Positions 9,270 to 17,165 of a stretch of 64,000 nucleotides of DNA are shown in pieces. Location of the stretch: contig NZ_CP104007.1 in assembly GCF_029201545.1 (NCBI RefSeq), forward strand, positions 3,907,501 to 3,971,500, written 5' to 3'. Positions within the stretch are counted from its first letter, which is position 1. Each line of letters begins with the position of its first letter. The notes beneath the pieces were generated by a model. That model worked only from the letters and a program-made list of their open reading frames with translations, made no database searches and was not told where the DNA came from. The position numbers and the translations under genes were made by a program. The stretch is from Devosia sp. FJ2-5-3. Lineage in GTDB: Bacteria > Pseudomonadota > Alphaproteobacteria > Rhizobiales > Devosiaceae.

Positions 9270-10724
9270 TCAGAACGGGTAATGAATGTGGTCGGCGCCC
9301 TGGACGGTGATCCAGCGGAGGTCGGTGAATTCGGCGATGCCGGCCTTGCCGCCGAAGCGGCCGTAGCCGGAGGCTTTGACGCCGCCGAAGGGCATCTGGG
9401 CTTCGTCGTGGACCGTGGGGCCATTGATATGGCAGATGCCGCTCTGGATGCGGCCGGCGACGGCCATGGCGCGGGTGGTGTCGCGGCCGAAGACGGCAGC
9501 GGCGAGGCCATATTCGGTGTCGTTGGCAACGCGCACGGCTTCATCGACGCCGCTGACGCGGGTGACCGCGACGATGGGGCCGAAGCTTTCCTCGTGGTAG
9601 ATCTTCATTTCGGCGGTGACATTGTCGAGGACGGTGGCTTCCATGATGGCGCCGTCAATGCCGCCACCGGCGAGGATTGTTGCGCCCTTGGCCACCGCGT
9701 CCTTGATGAGGCCATCGATGCGCTGGGCCGCCGAGGCATCGACCAGGCACCCGAGCGGGGTGTTGTTTTCGCGCGGATCGCCGGCCTTGAGCGATTTTGC
9801 CTTGGTGGCCAGCGCCGTGACGAATTCATCGGCGATGGCGGCATCGACGACGATGCGCTCGGTCGACATGCAGATCTGGCCCTGGTTCATATAGGCGCCG
9901 AAGGCGGCAGCGGCGACGGCCTCAGAGATATCGGCATCATCGAGGACGACGAAGGGCGCCTTGCCGCCGAGTTCGAGCAGGGCGGGCTTCAGGTTCCTTG
10001 CCGCCAGCTCGGCGATGTGGCGACCGACCTTGGTGGAGCCGGTGAAATTGACGCGGCGGATGGCCTTGTGGGCGATCAGCGCCTCGACCAGCTGTGGAGC
10101 ATCGGCCGGGGCATTGGACACCACATTGAGCACGCCCTTGGGCAGGCCCGCCTCGACCAGCACTTCGGCAATGAGGCGATGGGTGCGCGGGCAAATCTCG
10201 CTGGATTTGAAAACCACGGTATTGCCGCAGGCGAGCGGGGTGGCGATGGCGCGAACGCCCAGAATGACCGGGGCATTCCACGGCGCGATGGAGAGCACGA
10301 CGCCCGCTGCCTGGCGCACGCCATAGGCCGTCGAGCCCGGGCGGTTGGAGGGGATGATCTCGCCGGTGATCTGGGTGGTGAGGCCCGCTGCTTCGCGCAG
10401 CATTTCGGCCGAGAGCATGACATTGAACCCGGCCCAGCCGGCGGTGGCGCCGGTTTCGGCGGCCATGGCGGCGATGAAATCGGGGGCTCTGGCGTCGAGC
10501 TTGTCGGCGGCGGCGAGGAGAATCTTGCGGCGGGCCGCGGGCGGGGTCTGGCTCCAGCCAGGGAAAGCAGCGGCGGCGGCATCGGCTGCGCGCAGTGCAT
10601 CATCCAGTGTGGCGGCAGCGGCGCTTGTCGCCAGCTCGCCAGTCATGGGGTTGTGACGCTCGAAGCTGGCCCCGCCACTGGCTTGGACGTCCTGATTGTC
10701 GATCAGCAGGCTGAGAGCGTTCAT
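9270..10724 (-). CDS. Aromatic aldehyde dehydrogenase (vanillin dehydrogenase-like)
   Basis: A 484-residue NAD(P)-dependent aldehyde dehydrogenase. The catalytic cysteine is in MNQGQICMSTERIV and the general-base glutamate in LLELGGKAPF. NFTGSTKVG and SFGPIVAV are standard class motifs. The closest family type I recognise is the vanillin/salicylaldehyde dehydrogenase group. Here it would oxidise 4-hydroxybenzaldehyde or vanillin towards 4-hydroxybenzoate or vanillate, feeding pobA and pca. No vanillate demethylase is in the window, so 4-hydroxybenzaldehyde is a reasonable guess. It lies about 110 bases downstream of pcaQ on the same strand and may be co-transcribed with it. Confidence 0.85.
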   Translation of the reverse strand: MNALSLLIDNQDVQASGGASFERHNPMTGELATSAAAATLDDALRAADAAAAAFPGWSQTPPAARRKILLAAADKLDARAPDFIAAMAAETGATAGWAGFNVMLSAEMLREAAGLTTQITGEIIPSNRPGSTAYGVRQAAGVVLSIAPWNAPVILGVRAIATPLACGNTVVFKSSEICPRTHRLIAEVLVEAGLPKGVLNVVSNAPADAPQLVEALIAHKAIRRVNFTGSTKVGRHIAELAARNLKPALLELGGKAPFVVLDDADISEAVAAAAFGAYMNQGQICMSTERIVVDAAIADEFVTALATKAKSLKAGDPRENNTPLGCLVDASAAQRIDGLIKDAVAKGATILAGGGIDGAIMEATVLDNVTAEMKIYHEESFGPIVAVTRVSGVDEAVRVANDTEYGLAAAVFGRDTTRAMAVAGRIQSGICHINGPTVHDEAQMPFGGVKASGYGRFGGKAGIAEFTDLRWITVQGADHIHYPF

Positions 10725-10832
10725 GCAGCGTACTCCGGTTTCGTTCGATGGCTCAGCTCGGAGATAGGCTCCGCAGCCGAAAATGCAAAGGGAGACAAGA
10801 AAGAAGGCAATGGCAAGACCCTGGCTGGCGCT

Positions 10833-11759
10833 TCAAGGACGCAGCCGCGCGGCAATGTCGCGGACGGCCTGCATCAGCGCCTGGGCGGCGAGGCCGGGGG
10901 CAGCATCGGCGCGGGTGGTGAAGCCGACCGGGCCCAGGGTTTCCGTCGTATCGACCGGCAGCAGCGCCAATTGCCCGTCGCCCACGTCGCGGGCAACGAC
11001 GCCTTCGGAAATGATCCAGACCGCATCGGTTTGGCGCACATAGGAGCGCCCGAAGGCATCGGAGATGGTTTCGATTTCGTCGCGCAGAGCGGTGAGCCCA
11101 TGGGTGCGGAGGAGCCGTTCGACCAGCGGGCGAATGACCGAGCCGGGCGTGGGCATCAGCACCTGGTAAGGCTCTATGCTTTTGAGCGTGAAATCGGGGC
11201 GGCCCAGCAGGGGATGGCCGGGCCGAACCACCATGGCGACGCGCTCGGAATAAAGATGCTCGAAGGCGAGGCCCAGCATGGCCTCGGGTTCGGCCATGCG
11301 GCCGATGACGAGATCGACATCCCCGGTGCGCAGGCGTGTGAGGAGATAGTCATTGGGGCCGGTGACGATGCGCGTATGCACGCCCGGCTGGTGGGTGGTG
11401 AAGGTCTGGACGGCCTCGGGCAGGATGCGGGCGGAAACCGTGGGGAGCGCGCCGATGCGGACCAATGCGCTTTCGGCTCCGGTGCGGGCGGCGTCGATCC
11501 CCTGGCGGAGGGCCGCGATGGCGGTCGCGGCGTAGCGGTAAAACACGTCGCCAAAGGCGGTGAGCTGGAGCTTGCGGCGGCCGCGATCGAAGAGCGGGGC
11601 GCCGAGAATGTCCTCAAGATCCTGCACGGTCTTGGTGGCGGCAGGCTGGCTGATATTGAGGGCCTCGGCGGCACGAACCATGCTGCGGAGGCGCGCGACT
11701 TCGAGGAAGCAGGCCAGATGGCGCAGTTTTATGCGGGGATCGATGAGGCGCTCACGCAT
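10833..11759 (-). CDS. pcaQ: LysR family activator PcaQ
   Basis: A 308-residue LysR regulator. The N-terminal helix-turn-helix (about residues 10-70) contains FLEVARLRSMVRAAEALNIS and PAATKTVQDLE, followed by the two-lobe effector domain. The sequence pattern and the position divergent from pcaDCHG match PcaQ of rhizobia, which activates the operon in response to beta-carboxymuconate and related intermediates. A PcaQ-type site (ATAATC-AGGC-GGTTAT) lies in the 140-base gap to pcaD. Confidence 0.93.
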   Translation of the reverse strand: MRERLIDPRIKLRHLACFLEVARLRSMVRAAEALNISQPAATKTVQDLEDILGAPLFDRGRRKLQLTAFGDVFYRYAATAIAALRQGIDAARTGAESALVRIGALPTVSARILPEAVQTFTTHQPGVHTRIVTGPNDYLLTRLRTGDVDLVIGRMAEPEAMLGLAFEHLYSERVAMVVRPGHPLLGRPDFTLKSIEPYQVLMPTPGSVIRPLVERLLRTHGLTALRDEIETISDAFGRSYVRQTDAVWIISEGVVARDVGDGQLALLPVDTTETLGPVGFTTRADAAPGLAAQALMQAVRDIAARLRP

Positions 11760-11812
11760 TGAGGGTTCCGGTTATCGAAATCGGCACAGGCCTGCCCCAA
11801 ATCGGGATTTGA

Positions 11813-11828
11813 ATAATCAGGCGGTTAT
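11813..11828. promoter_or_regulatory. Putative PcaQ binding site
   Basis: ATAATC-AGGC-GGTTAT lies 72 bases before pcaD in the pcaQ-pcaD gap. The known rhizobial PcaQ site is ATAACC-N4-GGTTAA. The match is 10 of 12 defined bases with identical spacing, and the position suits LysR-type activation of pcaD with feedback on pcaQ. Confidence 0.75.
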
Positions 11829-11899
11829 ACTGTTGCCGATCTTTATCATTTTACTCGCGGGGCGACAGGGGATTAAATCGGGCTGAAGAGGGGATCAGC

Positions 11900-12694
11900 A
11901 TGCTTTTTGCAGAGATTGGCGGCGTGGTGCTGCATTACCGGGTCAACGGAGCGGCGGGCGCGCCGGTGGTGGCGCTGGCCAATTCGCTGGGCACGGACGC
12001 GCGCATCTGGGACGGGGTGATTGCGCGGCTGGCCGAGACCTATCGCGTCATTTCCTATGACAAGCGCGGGCACGGGCTGAGCGATGCGCCGGCCGGGGAG
12101 TATCGCCTTGAGCAGCATATCGACGATCTTTCCGGACTGCTCCATCATCTCGGTGTCGATGAACTGGCGCTGGGCGGGGTCTCGGTCGGCGGGCTGATCG
12201 CGCAGGGTTTTGCGCTCAAGCACCCGGGGCGGCTCAGGGCACTGGTGCTGTGCGACACGGCGCCGAAAGTGGGCGACGGGGCGTTCTGGGCGGCGCGGAT
12301 GGACAAGGTTTTGTCCGAAGGGCTCGGGGCCATTGCCGATGGGATCATGGAGCGCTGGTTCAGCCCGGGATTTCGCGAGAATGAGAAGATCGCGCTGGCC
12401 GGGTGGCGGAATATGTTCTTGCGCGCCGACCCCAAGGGCTATGCGGCGACCTGCGCGACATTGCGCGATGCCGATCTGCGGGGCGATATTGGGAAGATCG
12501 ACGTGCCGACGCTGGTGGTGGCGGGGGAGGATGACCTCGCAACGCCGCCCGATCTCGTGCGCAGGACGGCCGAGGCGATCCCCGGCGCGCGCTTTGTGAG
12601 CCTGCCGGGGGTGGGCCATATTCCTTCCATCGAGCGGCCGGCGGAACTGGCGACGCTGATGGCGGATTTTTTCAAGGAGGCCGGTCATGGCTGA
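11900..12694 (+). CDS. pcaD: 3-oxoadipate enol-lactonase (PcaD)
   Basis: An alpha/beta hydrolase of 264 residues that opens the enol-lactone to 3-oxoadipate in the protocatechuate branch. The nucleophile elbow is GGVSVGGLIAQG (Ser near residue 96), the acid is in VVAGEDDLATP, and the histidine in PGVGHIPS. It is the first gene of the pca operon behind the PcaQ site. It overlaps pcaC by eight bases, so translation is probably coupled. Confidence 0.95.
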   Translation: MLFAEIGGVVLHYRVNGAAGAPVVALANSLGTDARIWDGVIARLAETYRVISYDKRGHGLSDAPAGEYRLEQHIDDLSGLLHHLGVDELALGGVSVGGLIAQGFALKHPGRLRALVLCDTAPKVGDGAFWAARMDKVLSEGLGAIADGIMERWFSPGFRENEKIALAGWRNMFLRADPKGYAATCATLRDADLRGDIGKIDVPTLVVAGEDDLATPPDLVRRTAEAIPGARFVSLPGVGHIPSIERPAELATLMADFFKEAGHG

Positions 12695-13076
12695 CAAGAC
12701 GCGGTTCGAGCAGGGGATGGAAACACGCCGCTCGGTGCTGGGCGATGCGCATGTGGACCGGGCGAGCGCGCGGGCAACGCCGTTCGACACCGACTTCCAG
12801 ACTTTTATTACCGAAGGCGCCTGGGGCTCGGTATGGTCGCGGCCGGGGCTGACGAAGCGCGAGCGCTCGCTGATCACTCTGGCGCTGCTGGCAGCGGCGG
12901 GGCATGACGAGGAGGTCGCCATGCATGTGCGGGCGACGGAAAATACCGGGGCGAGCCCGGACGACATCAAGGAAGCGCTGCTGCATGTGGCCGTCTATGC
13001 CGGCGTGCCGGCGGCCAATCGCGCCTTCCGGATCGCCAAGGAAGAACTGGCAAAGCGTAAGGAGGGCGCGCAATGA
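12687..13076 (+). CDS. pcaC: 4-carboxymuconolactone decarboxylase (PcaC)
   Basis: A 129-residue single-domain protein of the carboxymuconolactone decarboxylase family. The core LTKRERSLITLALLAAAG and the helix with ATENTGASPDDIKEALLHVA are both present. It decarboxylates gamma-carboxymuconolactone to the enol-lactone used by PcaD. It is a free-standing enzyme here, not fused to PcaD as in some actinobacteria. It overlaps both neighbours by 8 and 4 bases. Confidence 0.95.
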   Translation: MADKTRFEQGMETRRSVLGDAHVDRASARATPFDTDFQTFITEGAWGSVWSRPGLTKRERSLITLALLAAAGHDEEVAMHVRATENTGASPDDIKEALLHVAVYAGVPAANRAFRIAKEELAKRKEGAQ

Positions 13077-13819
13077 GTGGCATTATTCTGCCGGGAGAAG
13101 ACGGGGCGCTCTATCAGCGCGACATGGCCTGGCATCCGCCAGCCAATACGCCCGGATATAAGAGCACGACCTTCCGGGCGCCGCGCCATAGTCTTCTGTC
13201 ACTGGGACCGACAAAGTCGGAGCTGACGGGGCCGACCTTTGGGCATGAAAAGCTCGGGCCGCTCGACAATGATCTCATTCGCAATTTCAGCCAGGACGGC
13301 ACCGAGGCCATCGGGCAGCGGATGATCGTCTATGGTCAGGTGCTGGACGAGAATGCGCGCGCCGTGCCCAATACGCTGGTGGAATTCTGGCAGGCCAATG
13401 CCGGCGGGCGCTATCGCCACAAGAAGGAAGGCTATCTGGCTGCACTCGACCCCAATTTCGGCGGGTTCGGGCGGGCGCTGACCGATTCAAACGGTTTTTA
13501 TTCGTTCCGCACCGTCAAGCCGGGCGCCTATCCCTGGCCCAATGGCGGCAATGACTGGCGGCCGGCCCATATCCACTTCTCGGTCTTCGGCCACGCCTTT
13601 GCACAGCGGCTGATCACCCAGATGTATTTCGAGGGCGACCCAATGATCTGGCAGTGCCCGATTGTCGGCACCGTGCCGGACAAGGCCGGGATCGAGCAGC
13701 TGATCGCAAAACTGGACCGGCACAATACGACACCGATGGATGCGCTGGCCTATCGTTTCGATATCGTGCTGCGCGGCCGCCGCTCGACCATGTTCGAGAA
13801 CAAAATGGAGGGGAACTGA
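13073..13819 (+). CDS. pcaH: Protocatechuate 3,4-dioxygenase beta subunit
   Basis: A 248-residue catalytic iron subunit that cleaves protocatechuate between its hydroxyl groups. The intradiol core (about residues 75-235) shows VEFWQANAGGRYRHKKEGY, the turn YPWPNGGNDWRPAHIHFSVF with the iron-ligand histidines, and IWQCPIVGTV. N-terminal DMAWHPPANTPGYKST is typical of PcaH. It overlaps pcaC by 4 bases and shares one base with the pcaG start. Confidence 0.96.
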   Translation: MSGIILPGEDGALYQRDMAWHPPANTPGYKSTTFRAPRHSLLSLGPTKSELTGPTFGHEKLGPLDNDLIRNFSQDGTEAIGQRMIVYGQVLDENARAVPNTLVEFWQANAGGRYRHKKEGYLAALDPNFGGFGRALTDSNGFYSFRTVKPGAYPWPNGGNDWRPAHIHFSVFGHAFAQRLITQMYFEGDPMIWQCPIVGTVPDKAGIEQLIAKLDRHNTTPMDALAYRFDIVLRGRRSTMFENKMEGN

Positions 13820-14436
13820 TGTTGCACCCGACCCCGATCCTGAAGGAAACCCCGTCGCAGACGGCGGGGCCCTATGTGCATATCGGTCTGACGCCGAACT
13901 TTGCCGAACTGGGGGGCGTCTATGACGACCCCGGCAAGACTATGCTGACGCCGGATACCAAGGGCGAGCGCATCGACATCGTCGTGCGGGTCATCGATGG
14001 CAGCGGCGTACCGGTGGGGGATGCGGTCGTCGAAATCTGGCAGGCCGATGGCGACGGGCAGTTCGCGGCGCCGACCACGCGAAACTTCAATGCGGCGCCG
14101 GCCTATACCGGATGGGGGCGCCAGCCGGCCAATGGCGAGGGCGTCTTGACGTTCGAGACGATCAAGCCCGGCCCGGTGGAGGGGCGGGACGGCAAGCTGC
14201 AGGCGCCGCATGTCAGCCTCTGGATCGTGGCGCGCGGGATCAATATCGGGCTGATGACACGGCTTTATTTTGAGGACGAGGCCGCGGCCAATGAGAGTGA
14301 CTATGTGCTCGGCAAGATCATGGACAAGCGGCGGCGCACGACGCTGATTGCAAGGCGTGAAGAGGGGGCGGTGCCGAAATATGTGCTGGATATCCATCTC
14401 CAGGGGGAGAAGGAGACGGTGTTTTTTGATTTTTGA
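13819..14436 (+). CDS. pcaG: Protocatechuate 3,4-dioxygenase alpha subunit
   Basis: The 205-residue partner of PcaH, with the same intradiol fold. TPSQTAGPYVHIGL at the N-terminus, VVEIWQADGDGQF and the segment APHVSLWIVARGINIGLMTR are diagnostic; the alpha subunit helps shape the active site but does not hold the iron. The start ATG at 13819 overlaps the pcaH stop in TGATG and follows GGAGGGGAAC. The frame extends far upstream within pcaH, but that part is a shadow. Confidence 0.96.
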   Translation: MLHPTPILKETPSQTAGPYVHIGLTPNFAELGGVYDDPGKTMLTPDTKGERIDIVVRVIDGSGVPVGDAVVEIWQADGDGQFAAPTTRNFNAAPAYTGWGRQPANGEGVLTFETIKPGPVEGRDGKLQAPHVSLWIVARGINIGLMTRLYFEDEAAANESDYVLGKIMDKRRRTTLIARREEGAVPKYVLDIHLQGEKETVFFDF

Positions 14437-14460
14437 TTTTTTTGGGTTTGGGGCTCTCGA

Positions 14461-14572
14461 TACCCCCTCCTAGCCTCCCCCTGATAGGGGGAGGGACGAA
14501 CCGAGTTTGCTCATCGGTCTGCGAGCCACCGAAGCACCCCTCCCCCTCTCAGGGGGAGGTTGGGTGGGGGTA
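14461..14572. repeat. GC-rich inverted repeat pair (family R1)
   Basis: The left arm (14461-14495) is a TACCCCCTCCTAGCCT start followed by the hairpin CCCCCTGATAGGGGG. The right arm (14535-14572) is its inverted counterpart, ending GGTTGGGTGGGGGTA. About 40 unrelated bases separate the arms. Similar pairs occur at 16484, 27493, 61396 and around the DUF559 gene. Confidence 0.85.
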
Positions 14573-14660
14573 CTTCCCTCGAGCTTGAGCGGAGGGTCAA
14601 TTTGAGGGCCCAAATGCTGGTGCGTTGGAGAGTGGCCCTCGGGTCAAGCCCGAGGGAAGC
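14573..14660. repeat. Inverted repeat pair (family R2)
   Basis: TTCCCTCGAGCTTGAGCGGAGGG at 14574-14596 in essence reappears inverted as CCCTCGGGTCAAGCCCGAGGG (14637-14657). The same unit is found inside the tandem repeat at 8826-9247 and singly near 18075. It adjoins the R1 pair, so the whole pcaG-pcaB gap is repeat DNA. Confidence 0.8.
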
Positions 14661-14719
14661 CAAGGCTGCATGTCACTGAGGCCGCTGCGGGCCGGACTGT
14701 GCGGGGGGCGATGGTATAA

Positions 14720-15778
14720 ATGAACAGGAACGGACACCAACTGCCCATGACCAATCTGCTCTCGGCCCTTTGTGGCGATGATGAAATCGAGGCGCTGCTG
14801 GGCGATGCACGGCAGGTGGCGGCCATGCTGGCGTTTGAGCGGGCGCTGGCGGAGGCGAGTGCGGATTGCAGCTGGATTGGCGAGGATGCGGCTGCGGCGG
14901 TCGGGGCGGCGATTGACGGGTTCGAGCCGGATTGGGCGGATTTATATGCCGGCATGGCGCGGGATGGGGTGGTGGTGCCGGCGCTGGTCAAGCAATTGCG
15001 GGCACGCGTGGCCGAACCGCATGGCGGGGCGCTGCACCGTGGGGCGACCAGCCAGGACGCCATCGATACGGCGATGATGGTGCAGATTGCCGGAATTTTC
15101 GATGTCTATGAGCGACGCCTCAACGCGGTGCTGGACGCTCTGGATGGGCTCACCAGGACCCATGGCCATGCTCAATTGATGGCGCATACGCGCATGCAGA
15201 TGGCGCTGCCGACGAATTGGGGGGCCAAGCTCTCGAGCTGGGGCGAGCCGCTGGGGCGGCATCTGCGCGCGCTCTCCGGACTGCGGGGTAGCCTGCTGGT
15301 GGTGCAATTGGGCGGGCCGGTCGGCGATGGCGGCAGCTTCGAGGGGCATGCCGAAGCCATTCGCGCCGGCGTGGCACAGCGGCTCGGCCTTGGGATCGCG
15401 ACGCCCTGGCAGACGCAACGCGACCCGATCGTGGCGCTGGGAGCGCTCCTCGCCCAGATCAGCGGCAGCTTGGGCAAGATCGGAGTCGATATTGCGCTGC
15501 TGGCCCAGAACGAGATCGGCGCGGTGCGGCTCGAAGGCGGCGGCGGTTCATCGGCGATGGCGCATAAATCGAACCCCGTGAATGCCGAAGTGCTGGTGGC
15601 GCTGGCGCGCTACAATGCCGGATTATCGGGGGTTCTGGCCCAGGCGCAGATCCATGAATATGAGCGCTCCGGCGCGGCCTGGACGCTCGAATGGCTGACC
15701 CTGCCGCAGATGCTGATCGCCTGTGGGGCGAGCCTGCGGATCGGACAAACCCTGCTTTCGCAGCTGCGGATCGGCTGA
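14720..15778 (+). CDS. pcaB: 3-carboxy-cis,cis-muconate cycloisomerase (PcaB)
   Basis: A 352-residue member of the fumarase/aspartase superfamily that cyclises beta-carboxymuconate to gamma-carboxymuconolactone. The superfamily signature GGGGSSAMAHKSNPVNAE is near residue 275; the second conserved region is around LHRGATSQDAIDTA. The start could also be the ATG ten codons later (14747). It completes the order pcaD-C-H-G-B but is separated from pcaG by 283 bases of repeat DNA, so it may rely on read-through or on its own promoter. Confidence 0.93.
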   Translation: MNRNGHQLPMTNLLSALCGDDEIEALLGDARQVAAMLAFERALAEASADCSWIGEDAAAAVGAAIDGFEPDWADLYAGMARDGVVVPALVKQLRARVAEPHGGALHRGATSQDAIDTAMMVQIAGIFDVYERRLNAVLDALDGLTRTHGHAQLMAHTRMQMALPTNWGAKLSSWGEPLGRHLRALSGLRGSLLVVQLGGPVGDGGSFEGHAEAIRAGVAQRLGLGIATPWQTQRDPIVALGALLAQISGSLGKIGVDIALLAQNEIGAVRLEGGGGSSAMAHKSNPVNAEVLVALARYNAGLSGVLAQAQIHEYERSGAAWTLEWLTLPQMLIACGASLRIGQTLLSQLRIG

Positions 15779-15892
15779 GCCAGAGCGCCGCCCGTGGCCG
15801 TTTTCCTTGACCAATCGCCGTCGTTTCGCCATCAAGGGGCCCAGATTAGGGCGTATCCGCCAAACTTATTGCCGTCGACAAGGATTTTGCGC

Positions 15893-16477
15893 ATGCGGGC
15901 ACGAGTAGCAGGCCTAGCGGCAACACTGGCTTTCGCCGTCGCGGTTTCCGGCTGTTCCATGGCGGGTGTCAAGCCGCTTCCCGGTGGCGCCCAGGCCGCC
16001 ATTCCTGCAAGTTCGGCCATTGCCGCGCTGGCATCGGGCGGCGCTACGCCGGAGGGCCATGTGCCCCGCGCCAGCGCCGTTCCCAAGGCCAGCTCCGATG
16101 TTCTTCTCGGCTTCGCGCAGAGTGAGCGCGGCGCGCTCGATGGGCTGATTTCCCATTATTCCAGCGTCTACAATGTGCCGGAAAGCCTCGTGCGGCGCGT
16201 GATCGTGCGCGAAAGCGGCTATAATGCCGGCGCGCGCAACGGACCTTATTACGGCCTCATGCAGATCAGCCACGCCACCGCGCGCGGCATGGGCTATTCG
16301 GGGGAAGCGGCGGGCCTGCTCGATGCCGAAACCAATCTGCGCTATGCGGTGCGCTATCTGGCCGGGGCCTATGTGACGGCCAATGGCAATCACGACCGCG
16401 CGGTACAATTCTACGCCAAGGGCTATTATTACGACGCCAAGCGCCTGGGCCTTCTGCAAAAGAGCGGCCTGCGCTAG
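15893..16477 (+). CDS. Lytic transglycosylase, lipoprotein
   Basis: A 194-residue protein with a short lipoprotein signal (VAGLAATLAFAVAVSGC, lipobox Cys near residue 21), a linker rich in Ala and Pro, and a C-terminal SLT domain from about residue 80. The catalytic glutamate is in VIVRESGYNAGARN and is followed by YYGLMQISHATARGMGY, the GLMQ motif of family 1 lytic transglycosylases. It would cut peptidoglycan glycan strands from the outer-membrane face. The start at 15893 follows AAGGA; a longer frame begins at 15794 but lacks support. It has no operon partner. Confidence 0.9.
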   Translation: MRARVAGLAATLAFAVAVSGCSMAGVKPLPGGAQAAIPASSAIAALASGGATPEGHVPRASAVPKASSDVLLGFAQSERGALDGLISHYSSVYNVPESLVRRVIVRESGYNAGARNGPYYGLMQISHATARGMGYSGEAAGLLDAETNLRYAVRYLAGAYVTANGNHDRAVQFYAKGYYYDAKRLGLLQKSGLR

Positions 16478-16483
16478 GCGGAG

Positions 16484-16602
16484 GCCCCCCTCCTGACCTC
16501 CCCCTGAAGAAGGGGGAGGGATCGGCCGGTGGCACACATATATTGCGACACACTCGATGGGTTACTCCCCCTTCCGCAGGGGGAGGTCAGGTGGGGGTGG
16601 GC
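16484..16602. repeat. GC-rich inverted repeat pair (family R1)
   Basis: The left arm (16484-16520) and right arm (16564-16602) are inverted copies sharing CCTGACCTCCCCCTG and GGGGGAG, with the right arm reading GGGGGAGGTCAGGTGGGGG. It lies between the convergent transglycosylase and ohr genes and could also end transcription on both strands. Confidence 0.85.
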
Positions 16603-16616
16603 ATACCCTGTCGTCT

Positions 16617-17042
16617 TCACACCACTTCGAGATTGACCTCAAAGCCCTTCCGGCTGACCTCGCTATAGGGGCAGATGATGTGGGCGCGATTGACGATGTC
16701 CTCAACCTTCTCCCGGTCCAGCCCTGGCACGTCGATCTTGAGCGCGGCCTGGATCCAGAACCCCTCGCCATCCGGCCGATCGCGGAAACTCACCTCGGCG
16801 GTAACCTTTGCTTCGTCGGGGATCTTGTCGCCGCTCTTGCGGGCGGCCGCCTTCATGGCGCCGAGGAAGCAGGCGGAATAGCCCACGGCAAAGAGCTGTT
16901 CGGGATTGGTGCCGCGCGCCCCATCGCCGCCCATTTCCTTTGGCGACGTCAAAGTGACATCGAGCACGCCATCATCGGTCGCACCGTGGCCGACACGGCC
17001 GCCGGTCGAAGTGGCACGCGCCGTATACATGATCTTGGTCAT
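16617..17042 (-). CDS. ohr: Organic hydroperoxide reductase, Ohr/OsmC family
   Basis: A 141-residue thiol peroxidase that reduces organic hydroperoxides. The two active cysteines are in GYSACFLGAM (near residue 57) and AHIICPYSEV (near residue 121). It starts MTKIMYTARATSTGGR, close to classical Ohr. The start complementing 17040-17042 follows CCAAGGAG; a much longer overlapping frame up to 17909 is the shadow of the beta-lactamase gene. No MarR-type OhrR gene is adjacent. It is divergent from the beta-lactamase. Confidence 0.93.
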   Translation of the reverse strand: MTKIMYTARATSTGGRVGHGATDDGVLDVTLTSPKEMGGDGARGTNPEQLFAVGYSACFLGAMKAAARKSGDKIPDEAKVTAEVSFRDRPDGEGFWIQAALKIDVPGLDREKVEDIVNRAHIICPYSEVSRKGFEVNLEVV

Positions 17043-17165
17043 CAGGCATCTCCTTGGTTTATCATTGGGTAACCACGCGGGATGGTGGGCCGGTTGCGTC
17101 ACAATGAAGACAATCGGCTGCGACACGAACAAGATCATGACACTGACGGGCTCGATAGGGGCAAT

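Noticed and set aside
9255..11762. An 835-codon open frame on the plus strand across the aldehyde dehydrogenase and pcaQ genes
   Set aside because: It is antisense to two clear genes, has a low-complexity Gly/Ala/Asp composition and matches no family. Such frames arise from high GC at third codon positions.
17082..17165. A longer beta-lactamase start at 17082
   Set aside because: The added residues are charged and would hide the signal peptide, while the ATG at 17166 has a ribosome site and starts the signal directly.
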